Assembly (NCBI GenBank): GCA_009785215.1
Contig: WQWU01000013.1
Coordinates: 1 to 49,792, forward strand
Direction of reading: 5' to 3'
From: Treponema sp.
GTDB lineage: Bacteria; Spirochaetota; Spirochaetia; Treponematales; Breznakiellaceae
Length of the DNA: 49,792 nucleotides
How positions within the stretch are numbered: the first letter of the stretch is position 1; each line of letters starts with the position of its first letter. The notes beneath the pieces are model-generated. The model was not told where the DNA came from and ran no database searches. It worked only from the letters and a program-made list of their open reading frames with translations. Both the position numbers and the translations under genes were made by a program. Positions 17,836-27,469 of this stretch are shown here, one piece after another.

Positions 17836-20367
17836 ATGAAAAACTCATCAACTACTTCAATTTATGCCCAGGCGGCATTTACTATATTGGCTTTCATGGC
17901 AATGGTTTTTTTAAGTTACTTTTTTATGCGGAATATCGTACATAGGAACCTGGTACGCAATGCAGAAAGCGTTTATTCATTTGCGCAGACTCAGCTTGAG
18001 TCTGATTTGCTGGAACCAAGGACAATATTAAGCGGATTTTCGCTTACTGTAACAAGCATGATTTCCAGAGGCGATTCTGCCGATGCACTAAAAAGTTATA
18101 TGATGGATTTTACCGATTATCTGCATTCGGTTGGCGGGCCGTTACTGCAGTCAATCGCTTTGTTTGGATATTTTGAAGCATTTAACGAACCTGTTTTTAT
18201 GAGCAGTACCGATGTTACTTTGGATTCTATAACTCCAAGGGAACGCCCCTGGTATATTGATGCAAAATCAAAATGCGGCGAAATTGTAGAAACACTTCCT
18301 TATGAACATGTAATAACAGGGGAACGGGTTGTCGCTTATGTCCGTTGTTTGCATGACAGCGAAGGAAAGCAGCTTGGTATAATCGGATTAAACATCAATA
18401 TAGAACAAATCGGAAACAGTATTATTGATATTGCTCTTGCACAGGGCGGTTATGGAATTTTAATAAGCAGCGATTTATTATTAATTGCGCATGCCAATCC
18501 TGAATTTATCGGCAGGGATGTAAGGGATTCCGATATACCTCTTTCCATTTTTTCGGAAGAATTCATGGATGGGAAGGATGTTTTAGAACGCCCGCTTATT
18601 AACTGGAAAGGCGAAAGGACAGTTGCATTTTTTAAAAAAATATCGAACGGCTGGTATCTTGGTCTGTTAACGCCGGAACGCCCTTTTTATAAAGATATAA
18701 TGACAATGGCTTCTACGCTTATTTTATTGGGAGTTCTTTTTTCTGCAGCGCTGATAATGATTTTATACCGGATTGATGCGGCAAGAAGCAAGTCAGATAA
18801 AGAGAGCAGGCACAAAAGCCAGTTCCTTGCAAATATGAGCCACGAGATCCGCACTCCCATGAATGCAATAATCGGCATGACAACGATAGGCAAGTCTTCT
18901 TCCAGTACAGAAAGAAAAGATCTTTGCTTCTCTAAAATTGAAGATGCGGGAAATCATCTGTTAGGTGTAATTAATGATATTTTGGATATGTCAAAAATAG
19001 AAGCGAATAAGTTTGATTTATCTCCTTCTGAATTTAATTTTGAAAAGATGCTCCAAAGGATTGTAAGCGTTGTAAACTTCCGTGTGGATGAAAAACAGCA
19101 GAAACTTGTTGTACATATAGATAAAAATATTCCAAAAAGTTTGATAGGTGATGATCAGCGGCTTTCGCAGGTTATTACAAACCTTTTGGGCAACTCAATT
19201 AAATTTACGCCGGAAAACGGCTCCATTATTTTAGATACCGTATTCGAAGAAGAAAAAGACAACATTTGCACAATTCAGTTTTCTGTATCCGATACTGGCA
19301 TTGGCATGACATATGAACAGCAAATGCGTGTGTTTAGTTCTTTTGAACAGGCGGAAACAAACATAACGCGGAAATACGGCGGTACAGGCCTTGGACTTGC
19401 CATTTCTAAAAGCATTGTAGAATTAATGGGCGGCAAAATATGGATGGTTTCCGAAGTTGACAGGGGTTCTACATTTTCTTTTACTGTAAAACTGGAAAGA
19501 GGTTCGTCTTCTGTTAACGGGCTTTTATCTTCCGATGTAAACTTAAATAATATCCGCATCATGGTAGTAGATGATGATCAATATGTATTGGATTACTTTA
19601 AGGAAATTTCACATGAGTTTAACATAAACTGCGATACTGCAATTGGCGGCGAAGAAGCAATTAAACTTGTAAAACAAAACGGACATTATCATATTTACTT
19701 TGTCGACTGGAAAATGCCGGGAATGGACGGAATCCAGTTAACAACGGAATTAAAATCGTATGATGAATCTGTAAAATCTGTAGTTATTATGATAACTGCC
19801 GCAGAGTGGACAGTTGTAGAAAAAGAAGCCAGAAAAGCAGGAGTAGATAAGTTTTTGTCAAAGCCGCTGTTTCCGTCGTGTGTTGCCAATATAATAAACG
19901 AAGCTCTTGGTATAGATCATAATAAACTGGATGAGGCTCATACAGATAAAATTAACGGCATCTACGAAGGACGGCGCATATTACTTGTAGAAGATGTCGA
20001 AATAAACCGCGAAATTGTAACGGCGCTTTTGGAACCAACAAAAATAGAGATAGATTATGCAGAGAACGGAAAAGAAGCGGTTCGTTTGTTCAGCGAATCA
20101 CCGGATAAATATGAACTTATATTGATGGATGTGCAGATGCCGGAAATGGACGGATACGAAGCAACGCGCAGAATAAGAGCTTTCGGCATTCCGCAAGCCG
20201 CATCAATCCGCATAGTTGCAATGACAGCTAACGTTTTCCGCGAAGATATAGAAAGATGCCTGGAAGCAGGAATGGACAATCATATAGGAAAGCCGCTGGA
20301 TTTTAATGAAATCATAGAAAAATTAAATATATATTTGCCCAAAAAAAACAGAAATAACAATAATTAA
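17836..20367 (+). CDS. Hybrid sensor histidine kinase with two receiver domains
   Basis: 843 aa, inner membrane. A first transmembrane segment (about residues 12-32) is followed by an extracytoplasmic Cache-like sensor (about 40-280), a second transmembrane segment (about 285-308), HisKA with NMSHEIRTPMNAIIGM (His336) and HATPase_c with an N-box (TNLLGNSIKFTP) and GTGLGL. Two receiver domains follow, with probable phosphorylation sites Asp624 (VDWKMPGMDG) and Asp765 (LMDVQMPEMDG). No HPt domain or partner regulator is adjacent, so phosphotransfer beyond the receivers must use a separate protein. The ligand is unknown. The next gene follows after 16 bp and may be co-transcribed. Confidence 0.93.
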   Translation: MKNSSTTSIYAQAAFTILAFMAMVFLSYFFMRNIVHRNLVRNAESVYSFAQTQLESDLLEPRTILSGFSLTVTSMISRGDSADALKSYMMDFTDYLHSVGGPLLQSIALFGYFEAFNEPVFMSSTDVTLDSITPRERPWYIDAKSKCGEIVETLPYEHVITGERVVAYVRCLHDSEGKQLGIIGLNINIEQIGNSIIDIALAQGGYGILISSDLLLIAHANPEFIGRDVRDSDIPLSIFSEEFMDGKDVLERPLINWKGERTVAFFKKISNGWYLGLLTPERPFYKDIMTMASTLILLGVLFSAALIMILYRIDAARSKSDKESRHKSQFLANMSHEIRTPMNAIIGMTTIGKSSSSTERKDLCFSKIEDAGNHLLGVINDILDMSKIEANKFDLSPSEFNFEKMLQRIVSVVNFRVDEKQQKLVVHIDKNIPKSLIGDDQRLSQVITNLLGNSIKFTPENGSIILDTVFEEEKDNICTIQFSVSDTGIGMTYEQQMRVFSSFEQAETNITRKYGGTGLGLAISKSIVELMGGKIWMVSEVDRGSTFSFTVKLERGSSSVNGLLSSDVNLNNIRIMVVDDDQYVLDYFKEISHEFNINCDTAIGGEEAIKLVKQNGHYHIYFVDWKMPGMDGIQLTTELKSYDESVKSVVIMITAAEWTVVEKEARKAGVDKFLSKPLFPSCVANIINEALGIDHNKLDEAHTDKINGIYEGRRILLVEDVEINREIVTALLEPTKIEIDYAENGKEAVRLFSESPDKYELILMDVQMPEMDGYEATRRIRAFGIPQAASIRIVAMTANVFREDIERCLEAGMDNHIGKPLDFNEIIEKLNIYLPKKNRNNNN

Positions 20368-20383
20368 AGCAAAGGAGATTTTT

Positions 20384-22138
20384 ATGAACAGTCAAATTTT
20401 GGAAAAGGCAAAGGATTATATTAAAAAGGAAAAAGACGCCGATTTTAGGGCAGAAGTAGAAAAACTTCTTTCGCAATACGAAGGGCAGTCGGACAGGGAA
20501 GCGGAAACGGAACTAACCGATCGCTTTTATCAAAACCTTGAATTCGGCACTGGAGGTCTTCGCGGAGTAATCGGCGGCGGCTATAACAGAATGAATACGT
20601 TTGTTGTAAAAAGCGCAACTCAGGGGCTTGCAACGTATCTTATAAAAACGTTTCCGCAAAAAGCTGCCGCATGCGGCTCCGCTGCAGGGCTTAAAGCTGC
20701 CATTGCCTACGACAGCCGCCGCTATTCAGCGGAATTCGCCGAAGCCGCCGCTTTAATATTTGCAGCTAACGGCATTAAGACATATTTGTTTTCCGAAATG
20801 AGACCCACTCCGGAATTGTCTTTTGCAATCCGTTATCTTGGATGCGATACAGGCATAGTTGTTACAGCAAGTCATAATCCTCCGCAATATAACGGTTATA
20901 AAGCATACTGGAACGACGGTTCTCAGGTAGTGCCGCCTCATGATACCGGAATTATTGATGAAGTAAATGCAGTAAACGAAATAAAAGAAATTTCGCGGCA
21001 GGAAGCGCTGGACAAGGGGCTTCTTGTTATGATCGATAAAGAAGTTGATGAACCGTATCAGGAAATGATTAAATCGCGTCTTTTCAGGCCGGATTTAATA
21101 AAAGAAAAAGCAGGAGAAGTAAAAATTGTTTTTACTCCTTTGCACGGAACCGGCGCCCTGCATGTAGAAAAAGTACTTGGAGATCTTGGTTTAAAAGTTA
21201 TAACAGTTCCCGAACAGCGGGAAGGAGACGGGAAATTCCCAACGGTTGCTTTTCCAAATCCAGAAGAAGCCGCCGCTCTTGATATGGCAATAAAACTCGG
21301 CACTAAAGAAAAAGCCGATGTAGTAATGGCAACAGATCCTGATGCCGACCGCTTCGGCATCGCTGTACCGGATAAGACAGGTTTTGCGCTTGTTACAGGA
21401 AACCAAATGGGCGTTCTTCTTGCCGATTATATTTTCCTTTCGCTTAAAGAACAGGGTAAACTTCCTTCAAACGCCGCAATGGTTAATACAATTGTTACAA
21501 CAGGAATGCAAAAGAAAGTTGCAGAACATTACGGCGCTGTTTGTTATGAATGTTTAACAGGTTTTAAATGGATCGCCGATGTTATGCGAAAATGGGAAAA
21601 TAATGAAACGGTTCCGGGTTTGGACGGAGTTAAAAGTTTTGTTTTTGGCACAGAAGAAAGTTACGGTTACCTTGTAGAAACAGAAGTGCGCGACAAAGAC
21701 GGCGTTTCTGCAGCAGCGCTTACTGCCGAAATGACACTCTATTGGCGCAGTAAAGGCAAAAGTCTTCTGGATCGCCTTAATGATCTTTACTCTATCTGCG
21801 GTTATTGGCAGGAACTGGGCATTTCAAAGTATTTCCAGGGGCCTGAAGGACCTGCAACCATGAATGGTATAATGGAAGAATACCGCAAAAACCCTCCAAA
21901 AACTCTTGGAGATATACAAATTGTTAAGGTACGCGATTTAAAGAACGGCGCAGACGGCCTGCCGCCAAGCGATGTACTTCAGTTCTTCCTTGCTGACGGA
22001 ACTGTAGTAAGCGCGCGTCCAAGCGGAACCGAGCCAAAAATTAAATTCTATGCATCATGCTGTGCAAAAGATGCATTAGAAGCAGCAAAGAAACTGGATG
22101 CCATTAAAAAGGATATCCGCGCAGTAATTGGAGATTAA
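20384..22138 (+). CDS. Phospho-sugar mutase (phosphoglucomutase/phosphomannomutase)
   Basis: 584 aa, the size of the long PgcA-like alpha-D-phosphohexomutases. The four family motifs are intact: phosphoserine loop VVTASHNPPQYNGYK, metal site ATDPDADRFG, sugar-binding GTEESYGY, and phosphate-binding SARPSGTEPKIKFY. It interconverts hexose 1- and 6-phosphates, linking glycolysis to surface-sugar and storage pathways. AAAGGAG precedes the ATG. The galactose-releasing enzyme at 31299 could feed it. Glucose versus mannose specificity is not decided here. Confidence 0.92.
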   Translation: MNSQILEKAKDYIKKEKDADFRAEVEKLLSQYEGQSDREAETELTDRFYQNLEFGTGGLRGVIGGGYNRMNTFVVKSATQGLATYLIKTFPQKAAACGSAAGLKAAIAYDSRRYSAEFAEAAALIFAANGIKTYLFSEMRPTPELSFAIRYLGCDTGIVVTASHNPPQYNGYKAYWNDGSQVVPPHDTGIIDEVNAVNEIKEISRQEALDKGLLVMIDKEVDEPYQEMIKSRLFRPDLIKEKAGEVKIVFTPLHGTGALHVEKVLGDLGLKVITVPEQREGDGKFPTVAFPNPEEAAALDMAIKLGTKEKADVVMATDPDADRFGIAVPDKTGFALVTGNQMGVLLADYIFLSLKEQGKLPSNAAMVNTIVTTGMQKKVAEHYGAVCYECLTGFKWIADVMRKWENNETVPGLDGVKSFVFGTEESYGYLVETEVRDKDGVSAAALTAEMTLYWRSKGKSLLDRLNDLYSICGYWQELGISKYFQGPEGPATMNGIMEEYRKNPPKTLGDIQIVKVRDLKNGADGLPPSDVLQFFLADGTVVSARPSGTEPKIKFYASCCAKDALEAAKKLDAIKKDIRAVIGD

Positions 22139-22150
22139 TTTTTGGCTGTA

Positions 22151-22179
22151 TAGTCAAAAAAATTATTTTTATGTATATT
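22151..22179 (+). promoter_or_regulatory. tatT promoter, leaderless
   Basis: -35 TAGTCA (22151-22156, 4 of 6 matches), 17-nt spacer, -10 TATATT (22174-22179), 6 nt to ATG 22186. No Shine-Dalgarno. Confidence 0.6.
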
Positions 22180-22185
22180 CTAAAT

Positions 22186-23118
22186 ATGCGTAATATTACT
22201 GCTTTAATTTGTTTATTGTTCCTCTTGTCCGCCTGTTCCATCAACCGGATAGCGATGAATCTGGTTGCCGATGCGCTTACAGGCGACGGCAGTGCGGATG
22301 TTTTTACATCAGATTCAGATCCGCAGTTAGTGGGAGATGCAATCCCTTTTGCCATAAAGATGTATGAAGCTTTGCTTTCACAGAATCCAAATCATCAGGG
22401 ATTGATTAATACAACAGGTTCAATGTTTGTTATGTATGCCAATGCCTATGTTCAGGGGCCGGCAGAAATGCTGCCGCAGTACAGATTTTTGGAACGTCAA
22501 ATGGCAATGGATCGCGCCAAAAACCTTTATCTTAGAGGGCTTGAACTTTTATACCGCGGTCTTGAATTAAAATACCCTGGTTTTTCTGCCGCTTCTGCAG
22601 AAGGCCGTCTTCCTGTCATTTTGGCAAGAATGAAAAAAGCAGATGTACCTGCTTTGTACTGGTCTTCGGCGGCAGGACTATCCGCTTATTCTATTGATCT
22701 TTTAGATTTTGAACTAAGCGCCCGTATTCCTGAATGGAACGCCATGATTCACAGAGCGTATGAACTGGATCCTGATTTCGGCGGTTATTCATTGGATGAA
22801 TTTTTAATTATTTTTTATGCTTCATTGCCCGAAGTAATGGGCGGAGATATAGAAAAGGCAAAAGTTCATTTCCAGCGTGCTGTAGAAAAAAGCAGAGGAA
22901 ATTCTACGGGCGCGTATGTTTCTTATGCCGAATTTATTTCTGTTCCTGCTCAGGACTATGATACCTTTAAGGATTATCTGGAAAAGGCGCTTGCCATCGA
23001 TCCAGATATTGATAAATCGGCACGGCTTGTAAATATTATTACTCAAAGAAGAGCCCGCTGGCTTCTTGATAATGCATGGCTATATTTTTCTTTTCTTCCC
23101 ATACCTGATGATTATTGA
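22186..23118 (+). CDS. tatT: TatT, TRAP-associated TPR lipoprotein
   Basis: 310 aa. A short signal ending in LFLLSAC gives a lipoprotein. The body is helical with TPR-like segments (for example FAIKMYEALLSQNPNHQ, then MDRAKNLYLRGLELLYRG and AKVHFQRAVEKSRGN). It matches the T component of the treponemal TRAP-TPR systems, in which the trimeric TatT binds the periplasmic TatP. Start at ATG 22186 rather than 22171: the latter lies inside the promoter, whereas 22186 sits 6 nt after the -10. First gene of tatT-tatP-tatQM. Confidence 0.88.
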   Translation: MRNITALICLLFLLSACSINRIAMNLVADALTGDGSADVFTSDSDPQLVGDAIPFAIKMYEALLSQNPNHQGLINTTGSMFVMYANAYVQGPAEMLPQYRFLERQMAMDRAKNLYLRGLELLYRGLELKYPGFSAASAEGRLPVILARMKKADVPALYWSSAAGLSAYSIDLLDFELSARIPEWNAMIHRAYELDPDFGGYSLDEFLIIFYASLPEVMGGDIEKAKVHFQRAVEKSRGNSTGAYVSYAEFISVPAQDYDTFKDYLEKALAIDPDIDKSARLVNIITQRRARWLLDNAWLYFSFLPIPDDY

Positions 23119-23124
23119 TATAAT
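23096..23124 (+). promoter_or_regulatory. Internal promoter before tatP
   Basis: TTCCCA (23096-23101), 17-nt spacer, TATAAT (23119-23124), immediately after the tatT stop. The predicted start is about 23131, next to the TAGGAG ribosome site (23131-23136). It could raise the level of the binding protein. Confidence 0.5.
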
Positions 23125-23142
23125 AAATAATAGGAGCCTACC

Positions 23143-24168
23143 ATGAGAAAAAGCGTTATTTTTTCTATCTTTTTTATTATTCTTTTTGTTTTTATATTAA
23201 ACTCTGCTTTTGCCCAGCGGGGTACAGCAAATGCTGATACAATTAACATCAGATTTGCTTCTCCTTTGCCAAGAAACTCAGAATGGGGCAGGGCATTAGA
23301 CCGCCTTGCTGCCGATTGGCAGCGCGTAACAAACAATCAAGTGCGTGTGGTTGTTAACCATGACGGAAGAGAAGGCAGCGAATCGGATATGCTGCTGAAA
23401 CTGAATAGCAATTCTATTCAGGTTGCTCTTTTTTCATCTGCAGGTATGACAGAAATTTGCCCTGCTATTATGAATTTAAGCGTTCCTTTTATGATCAGAA
23501 ACGAAGCCGAGTTTGATCTGGTACTGGAAAATCTTCTGCCTGCCATCGAATCCCGTGTTAGAAATGAATATGTCGTGCTTGCATGGTCAAAAGGCGGCTG
23601 GGTTTATTTATTTTCCAAAGAACCTGTTTTTACTCCAGATGATTTACGCCGGCAAAAACTTGCAACAAGCCATGAGTTAAGGGATATGAATACTGTGTTT
23701 AGATCAATGGGATTCCAATTGGTAGAAACAGACTGGAATGTTATCGGACAAAGGCTTGCAAGCAATATGGTTAATTCAATTTATGTTATTCCTGCTCTTA
23801 TTGCTCCAATGCATTTGCACAGACAGCTTAATCATATGCTGGAATTACCCATCGCACCAATTGTAGGCGCAATAGTAATGAACAGAGTAACATGGAATAA
23901 ATTAAGTCCTGCACATCAGCAGGAATTATTAAGAGCTACAAGACGTATGGGAGCAGAGTTTGATGCTTCCATGTCCAGGACTGAAACTGCTGCTATATCA
24001 ACTATGGGCAGAGACGGACTTAGTGTAAACAGACCTTCTCAGGCGCAATCATTACAGTGGCAGACTGAATTAAACAATACACTTCCTTCGTTAATGGGTT
24101 CTGTTTTTGATCGTGAATTATACAACCGCATTAATGACATACTTATCAGACACAGGGGCGCTAGATAA
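23143..24168 (+). CDS. tatP: TRAP transporter periplasmic binding protein TatP/DctP
   Basis: 341 aa. A signal peptide ends near NSAFAQ. The mature start INIRFASPLPRNSEWGRALDRLAADW and the segment SDMLLKLNSNSIQVALFSSAGM are typical of DctP-family solute receptors. It binds the substrate in the periplasm and delivers it to the membrane subunits. In treponemes the partner TatT has been proposed to help with hydrophobic ligands. The substrate here is unknown. TAGGAG lies 6 nt before the ATG. Confidence 0.9.
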   Translation: MRKSVIFSIFFIILFVFILNSAFAQRGTANADTINIRFASPLPRNSEWGRALDRLAADWQRVTNNQVRVVVNHDGREGSESDMLLKLNSNSIQVALFSSAGMTEICPAIMNLSVPFMIRNEAEFDLVLENLLPAIESRVRNEYVVLAWSKGGWVYLFSKEPVFTPDDLRRQKLATSHELRDMNTVFRSMGFQLVETDWNVIGQRLASNMVNSIYVIPALIAPMHLHRQLNHMLELPIAPIVGAIVMNRVTWNKLSPAHQQELLRATRRMGAEFDASMSRTETAAISTMGRDGLSVNRPSQAQSLQWQTELNNTLPSLMGSVFDRELYNRINDILIRHRGAR

Positions 24169-24172
24169 TTAA

Positions 24173-26071
24173 ATGAACATAAAAATTGCAGCTAAAGTAT
24201 TATCGCTGGAAAAAATAGTTTGTTTTAGCTCGCTTGCGCTTCTGTCCTTAATGCCGTTTATAGAGCTGGTACTGCGTCAGTTCAGACTATCAATTACCGG
24301 CATAGATTCAATTATTGCATATTTTTTTCTGGTTGTAGGTTTTTTTGCCGCCATGTTAACTGCAGCATCGGGCAGTCATATCGCAGTTACAGCCGTTCAG
24401 TATATAAAAAACGACAAGGTAAAGAAAATGCTTGGCTTTGCCTGTACTATAGTTTCTATTTTTATATTAACGGTACTTTTTTGGAATTGTATTTCGTTTA
24501 TTAAATACGCCCTAATGGGGAGAATGATAGGTTTTATACCGGATAGAGTATTTGCCGTAGTTATGCCGCTAGGTTTTTTTGTCATAGCTTTCCGGTTTGC
24601 TTTTAAATTGCAGACAAATAAAGAAAGAGTTTTTGCTTTTCTGGCAATTTTAACCGGTTGTATCGGGGCGTTACCTGCAATAGCAAAAATTATATGGGGG
24701 CTGGATCCTGAATTAACACCTGAACCTTTTTTCTCCATTATCAATTTTCTTTACGATACAACGCTGGCATTTAACGTTCCTTTAATACTGTTAATGATAG
24801 TATTGGGGCTTGCAGGCATGCCTATATTTATTGTCATTGGCGCCATTGCCATGATTATGCTTAAATCAACCGGCAGCGAACCTGATGTTGTTTCCGGTCA
24901 AATATTCTCTGCATTAACAGATATAGACATAGTGGCAATACCTTTATTTACTTTAACTGGTTTTTTCCTTTCAGAGAGCAAAGCCGGGGAACGCCTTGTC
25001 CGTACCTTTAAAGTTTTTTTCGGCTGGCTGCCGGGCGGAATAATAATTGCAACAGTTGTTATTTGCGCATTCTTTTCTTCTTTTACAGGAGCATCGGGAG
25101 TAACAATTTTGGCTCTTGGAGGAATCCTCTTTACAATTCTGAATAAAAATAAATATCCGGAAAAATTTTCTATCGGGATGCTTACATCTACAGGCGGCAT
25201 AGGCATTATGTTTCCGCCAAGCCTTCCAATTATACTTGTGGCTGCTTCCAGTAATACTATTTTGCATTTTATGAATGTACCTGTAGAGTACAGTATTATT
25301 GATTATTTTATCGGCGCTTTGGTTCCTGGTATTGTCCTTGTAGCTGCAATGATTATAACAGGTTTTGTGCTTTCATCCAAAATAAAACTGCCTGTAGAAA
25401 AATTTAATCCCAAAGAAGCTGTAGAATCGCTGAAAGAATCATTTTTTGAAATACTGCTGCCGGTAATTTTAATAATAGGTTATTTTTCCGGATTTCTTAG
25501 TTTACTGCAGGTAAGCGCAGTATCCGTTGTATATGTAGTAATTATAGAAGTATTTGTAAAAAAAGATATAAACATTTCTGATATTGGAAAAGTGTTTGCA
25601 AAAGCCGTGCCTATTATCGGCGGTATTTTAGCAATTTTAGCAATGGCAAAAGCCCTTTCTTATGCTTTTGTCGATTCTGGAGTTCCCGATAATTTTACCT
25701 ACTGGATGCAAAATGCAGTAAAATCAAAATTGTTATTCCTTTTAATTCTTAACGTAGCTCTGCTTGCCTTAGGCTGCGTAATGGATATATTTTCTGCAAT
25801 TTTAGTTGTATTTCCGCTCATTGTTCCGCTTGGTCATGCGTATGGAATAAACCCTGTTCATTTGGGAATTATTTTTGTTATGAATCTGGAAGTAGGTTAT
25901 CTTACTCCGCCAGTCGGGCTTAATTTATTTTTATCCAGTTACCGGTTTGAACAGCCTTTTATGAGAATATGCCGTTTTATAATACCTTTCCTTTTAGTAC
26001 AATTTGCGGTTGTATTACTTATAACATACGCTCCCTGGCTTACAACATTCCTTCTTGATTTATGGAAATAA
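24173..26071 (+). CDS. tatQM: Fused TRAP transporter membrane subunits TatQM (DctQM)
   Basis: 632 aa, a natural fusion. The first ~165 residues have four hydrophobic segments (DctQ-like small subunit). The rest (about 190-632) is the DctM large subunit, with GLAGMPIFIVIGA, FTGASGVTILALGG, STGGIGIMFPPSLP and a late GYLTPPVGLNLF. It couples a sodium gradient to uptake of the solute delivered by TatP. It begins 4 bp after the tatP stop. Confidence 0.93.
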   Translation: MNIKIAAKVLSLEKIVCFSSLALLSLMPFIELVLRQFRLSITGIDSIIAYFFLVVGFFAAMLTAASGSHIAVTAVQYIKNDKVKKMLGFACTIVSIFILTVLFWNCISFIKYALMGRMIGFIPDRVFAVVMPLGFFVIAFRFAFKLQTNKERVFAFLAILTGCIGALPAIAKIIWGLDPELTPEPFFSIINFLYDTTLAFNVPLILLMIVLGLAGMPIFIVIGAIAMIMLKSTGSEPDVVSGQIFSALTDIDIVAIPLFTLTGFFLSESKAGERLVRTFKVFFGWLPGGIIIATVVICAFFSSFTGASGVTILALGGILFTILNKNKYPEKFSIGMLTSTGGIGIMFPPSLPIILVAASSNTILHFMNVPVEYSIIDYFIGALVPGIVLVAAMIITGFVLSSKIKLPVEKFNPKEAVESLKESFFEILLPVILIIGYFSGFLSLLQVSAVSVVYVVIIEVFVKKDINISDIGKVFAKAVPIIGGILAILAMAKALSYAFVDSGVPDNFTYWMQNAVKSKLLFLLILNVALLALGCVMDIFSAILVVFPLIVPLGHAYGINPVHLGIIFVMNLEVGYLTPPVGLNLFLSSYRFEQPFMRICRFIIPFLLVQFAVVLLITYAPWLTTFLLDLWK

Positions 26072-26089
26072 ATTTTTATTTATTTTTTG
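26065..26089. terminator. AT-rich hairpin between convergent genes (weak)
   Basis: AATAAA pairs with TTTATT across the 4-bp gap between tatQM and the unknown minus-strand gene, followed by TTTTTT on the plus strand. With only A-T pairs, any terminator function is uncertain. Confidence 0.25.
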
Positions 26090-26660
26090 GAAGCCAACAA
26101 AGCTTGTCAATCTTCCATTTATAGGAATTTTTTCCGTTTAAATTGATGGGCTGCCAGTGCAAATTTGCAAGTGCTGCAGCGCTAGTAGGTAATATTTCAC
26201 ACGGAGGCACAGAGCTTTCGGTTTTTAAGGCACAGAATTGTTTGTTCTCTCTTGGTTGTAAGTATAAACCTGCAATTAATGGGGAAAAATGTTTTTTTAA
26301 CTTATCAGAGACATTCTCAAAGATATAAATGGGGATGTTAAAACCAAGTTTTGGGCCAAAAAGAAACATTTCTTCTGTATCTGTATCTGCAGGAAATAAA
26401 GTACTGGAGAATTCTGCTGTTGTTATCTTTTCTTTTCCTAATACTTTTCTTAAAGTTATAGCAATTTGCCTTAATTCATCGTTTTTTAAAGGTTTTAAAA
26501 GGCTAACCAAAGGAACAACCAAAGGAAAAGTATAAACACCTGTAAGCCCTTCTTTTATCAATTTATTGGAGTATTTTTGAAGTTCTATCCTGACATCCCT
26601 GTGCGGTACTAAAACCAGAAAAATTTGTTTATCTTTTCTTGTATTCATATTTGATAACAT
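26076..26660 (-). CDS. Unknown protein, about 194 aa
   Basis: No family recognised. Cytoplasmic, with no signal or membrane segment. It opens with FLVLVPHRDVRIELQKYSN, has a central LFGPKLGFNIPIYIF stretch and ends YKWKIDKLCWLPK. The two-halved layout recalls 2H (LigT-like) phosphoesterases, but the required HxT/HxS pairs are not visible, so that relation is speculative. Two starts are possible, ATG 26660 or ATG 26648. A TACAAT lies 11 nt before the first. It is divergent from the gene at 26690. Confidence 0.6.
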   Translation of the reverse strand: MLSNMNTRKDKQIFLVLVPHRDVRIELQKYSNKLIKEGLTGVYTFPLVVPLVSLLKPLKNDELRQIAITLRKVLGKEKITTAEFSSTLFPADTDTEEMFLFGPKLGFNIPIYIFENVSDKLKKHFSPLIAGLYLQPRENKQFCALKTESSVPPCEILPTSAAALANLHWQPINLNGKNSYKWKIDKLCWLPKNK

Positions 26661-26689
26661 GTGATACCATTATTGTAGAGGAAATTACA

Positions 26690-27469
26690 ATGAAATATAA
26701 GACCAAAATGCTGGTAGAACGATTCACAGAAATTCTGTCATCCTGGAAAGGTGTTGAATGTATAACTTTAAATGAAGCTGCTTTACAGGACACTTTAGAT
26801 CCGTATTTTGCGCTTATTTTGGATGTTTTTTGTTCCGGTTCCATTCCAAAAGCCGATGAACGCTGCCGTCTTCTTGGCGATGATGTTGCAGCTTTTGAAA
26901 GCGCAGGTCAGAGCGAAAAAGACAGATTTTTAATCGGAGACATTCCTGTCAGGCTGGAATATAAAAAAACCAAAAAAATTGATGAACTTGTAAATATAGC
27001 CTGTTCCGATCATGATTCTTTTTGGTTCATAAAAGATTCCGGAACTTACGGTTTTTACCGTCTTGCAAACTGCGATGTAATTTTTTCACGTTCAAACTGG
27101 ATTCATGATATCAGGAAAAAACTTGAGAATGCCGGTGATCAATTCTGGACAGAAATGCGGAATGCGGCGCAGTCAAAAATGGAACATTTTTTATCTGATT
27201 TAGGCGCTGCTTGTTTTCAGGGAGACAAATTTCATTACCTTATAGCTTCTGCCGGTTTTATTAAAACAGCGTGCCTTACGCTTTTCTGTATAAACAAACG
27301 GTTTGAACCTTCGCATCGTGCATATTATAAACAGGTAAACGAACTTCCGGTTCTGCCTTCGTCATTTTCTGCAGAGTTTCAGACATTTCTGGAAAATAAT
27401 GCCGATGCAGATTTGGATTCGCGTTTCTATCTTGCAAAATTAATTGCACAAAAAATAGTAATGCTCTAA
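26690..27469 (+). CDS. Unknown protein, possibly nucleotidyltransferase-like
   Basis: 259 aa, cytoplasmic, no sure family. The N-terminal half contains DPYFALILDVFCSGSIP and, later, DRFLIGDIPVRLEYK, a spacing that loosely resembles the acidic strands of small nucleotidyltransferases. The C-terminal half is helical. GAGGAAA about 7 nt before ATG 26690 sets this start. The in-frame upstream ATG at 26639 has no such site and overlaps the divergent gene. The end overlaps the mutL stop by 4 bp in convergent orientation. Confidence 0.6.
   Translation: MKYKTKMLVERFTEILSSWKGVECITLNEAALQDTLDPYFALILDVFCSGSIPKADERCRLLGDDVAAFESAGQSEKDRFLIGDIPVRLEYKKTKKIDELVNIACSDHDSFWFIKDSGTYGFYRLANCDVIFSRSNWIHDIRKKLENAGDQFWTEMRNAAQSKMEHFLSDLGAACFQGDKFHYLIASAGFIKTACLTLFCINKRFEPSHRAYYKQVNELPVLPSSFSAEFQTFLENNADADLDSRFYLAKLIAQKIVML

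Noticed and set aside
21801-21830. Second sigma-54-like match in the phosphomutase gene
   Set aside because: TTGGCAG-N-GGGCA has the doublet spacing but is imperfect and inside a coding region with no gene start nearby.
26076-26660. 2H phosphoesterase assignment
   Set aside because: Two-part layout is suggestive, but the paired HxT/HxS catalytic motifs are not visible.
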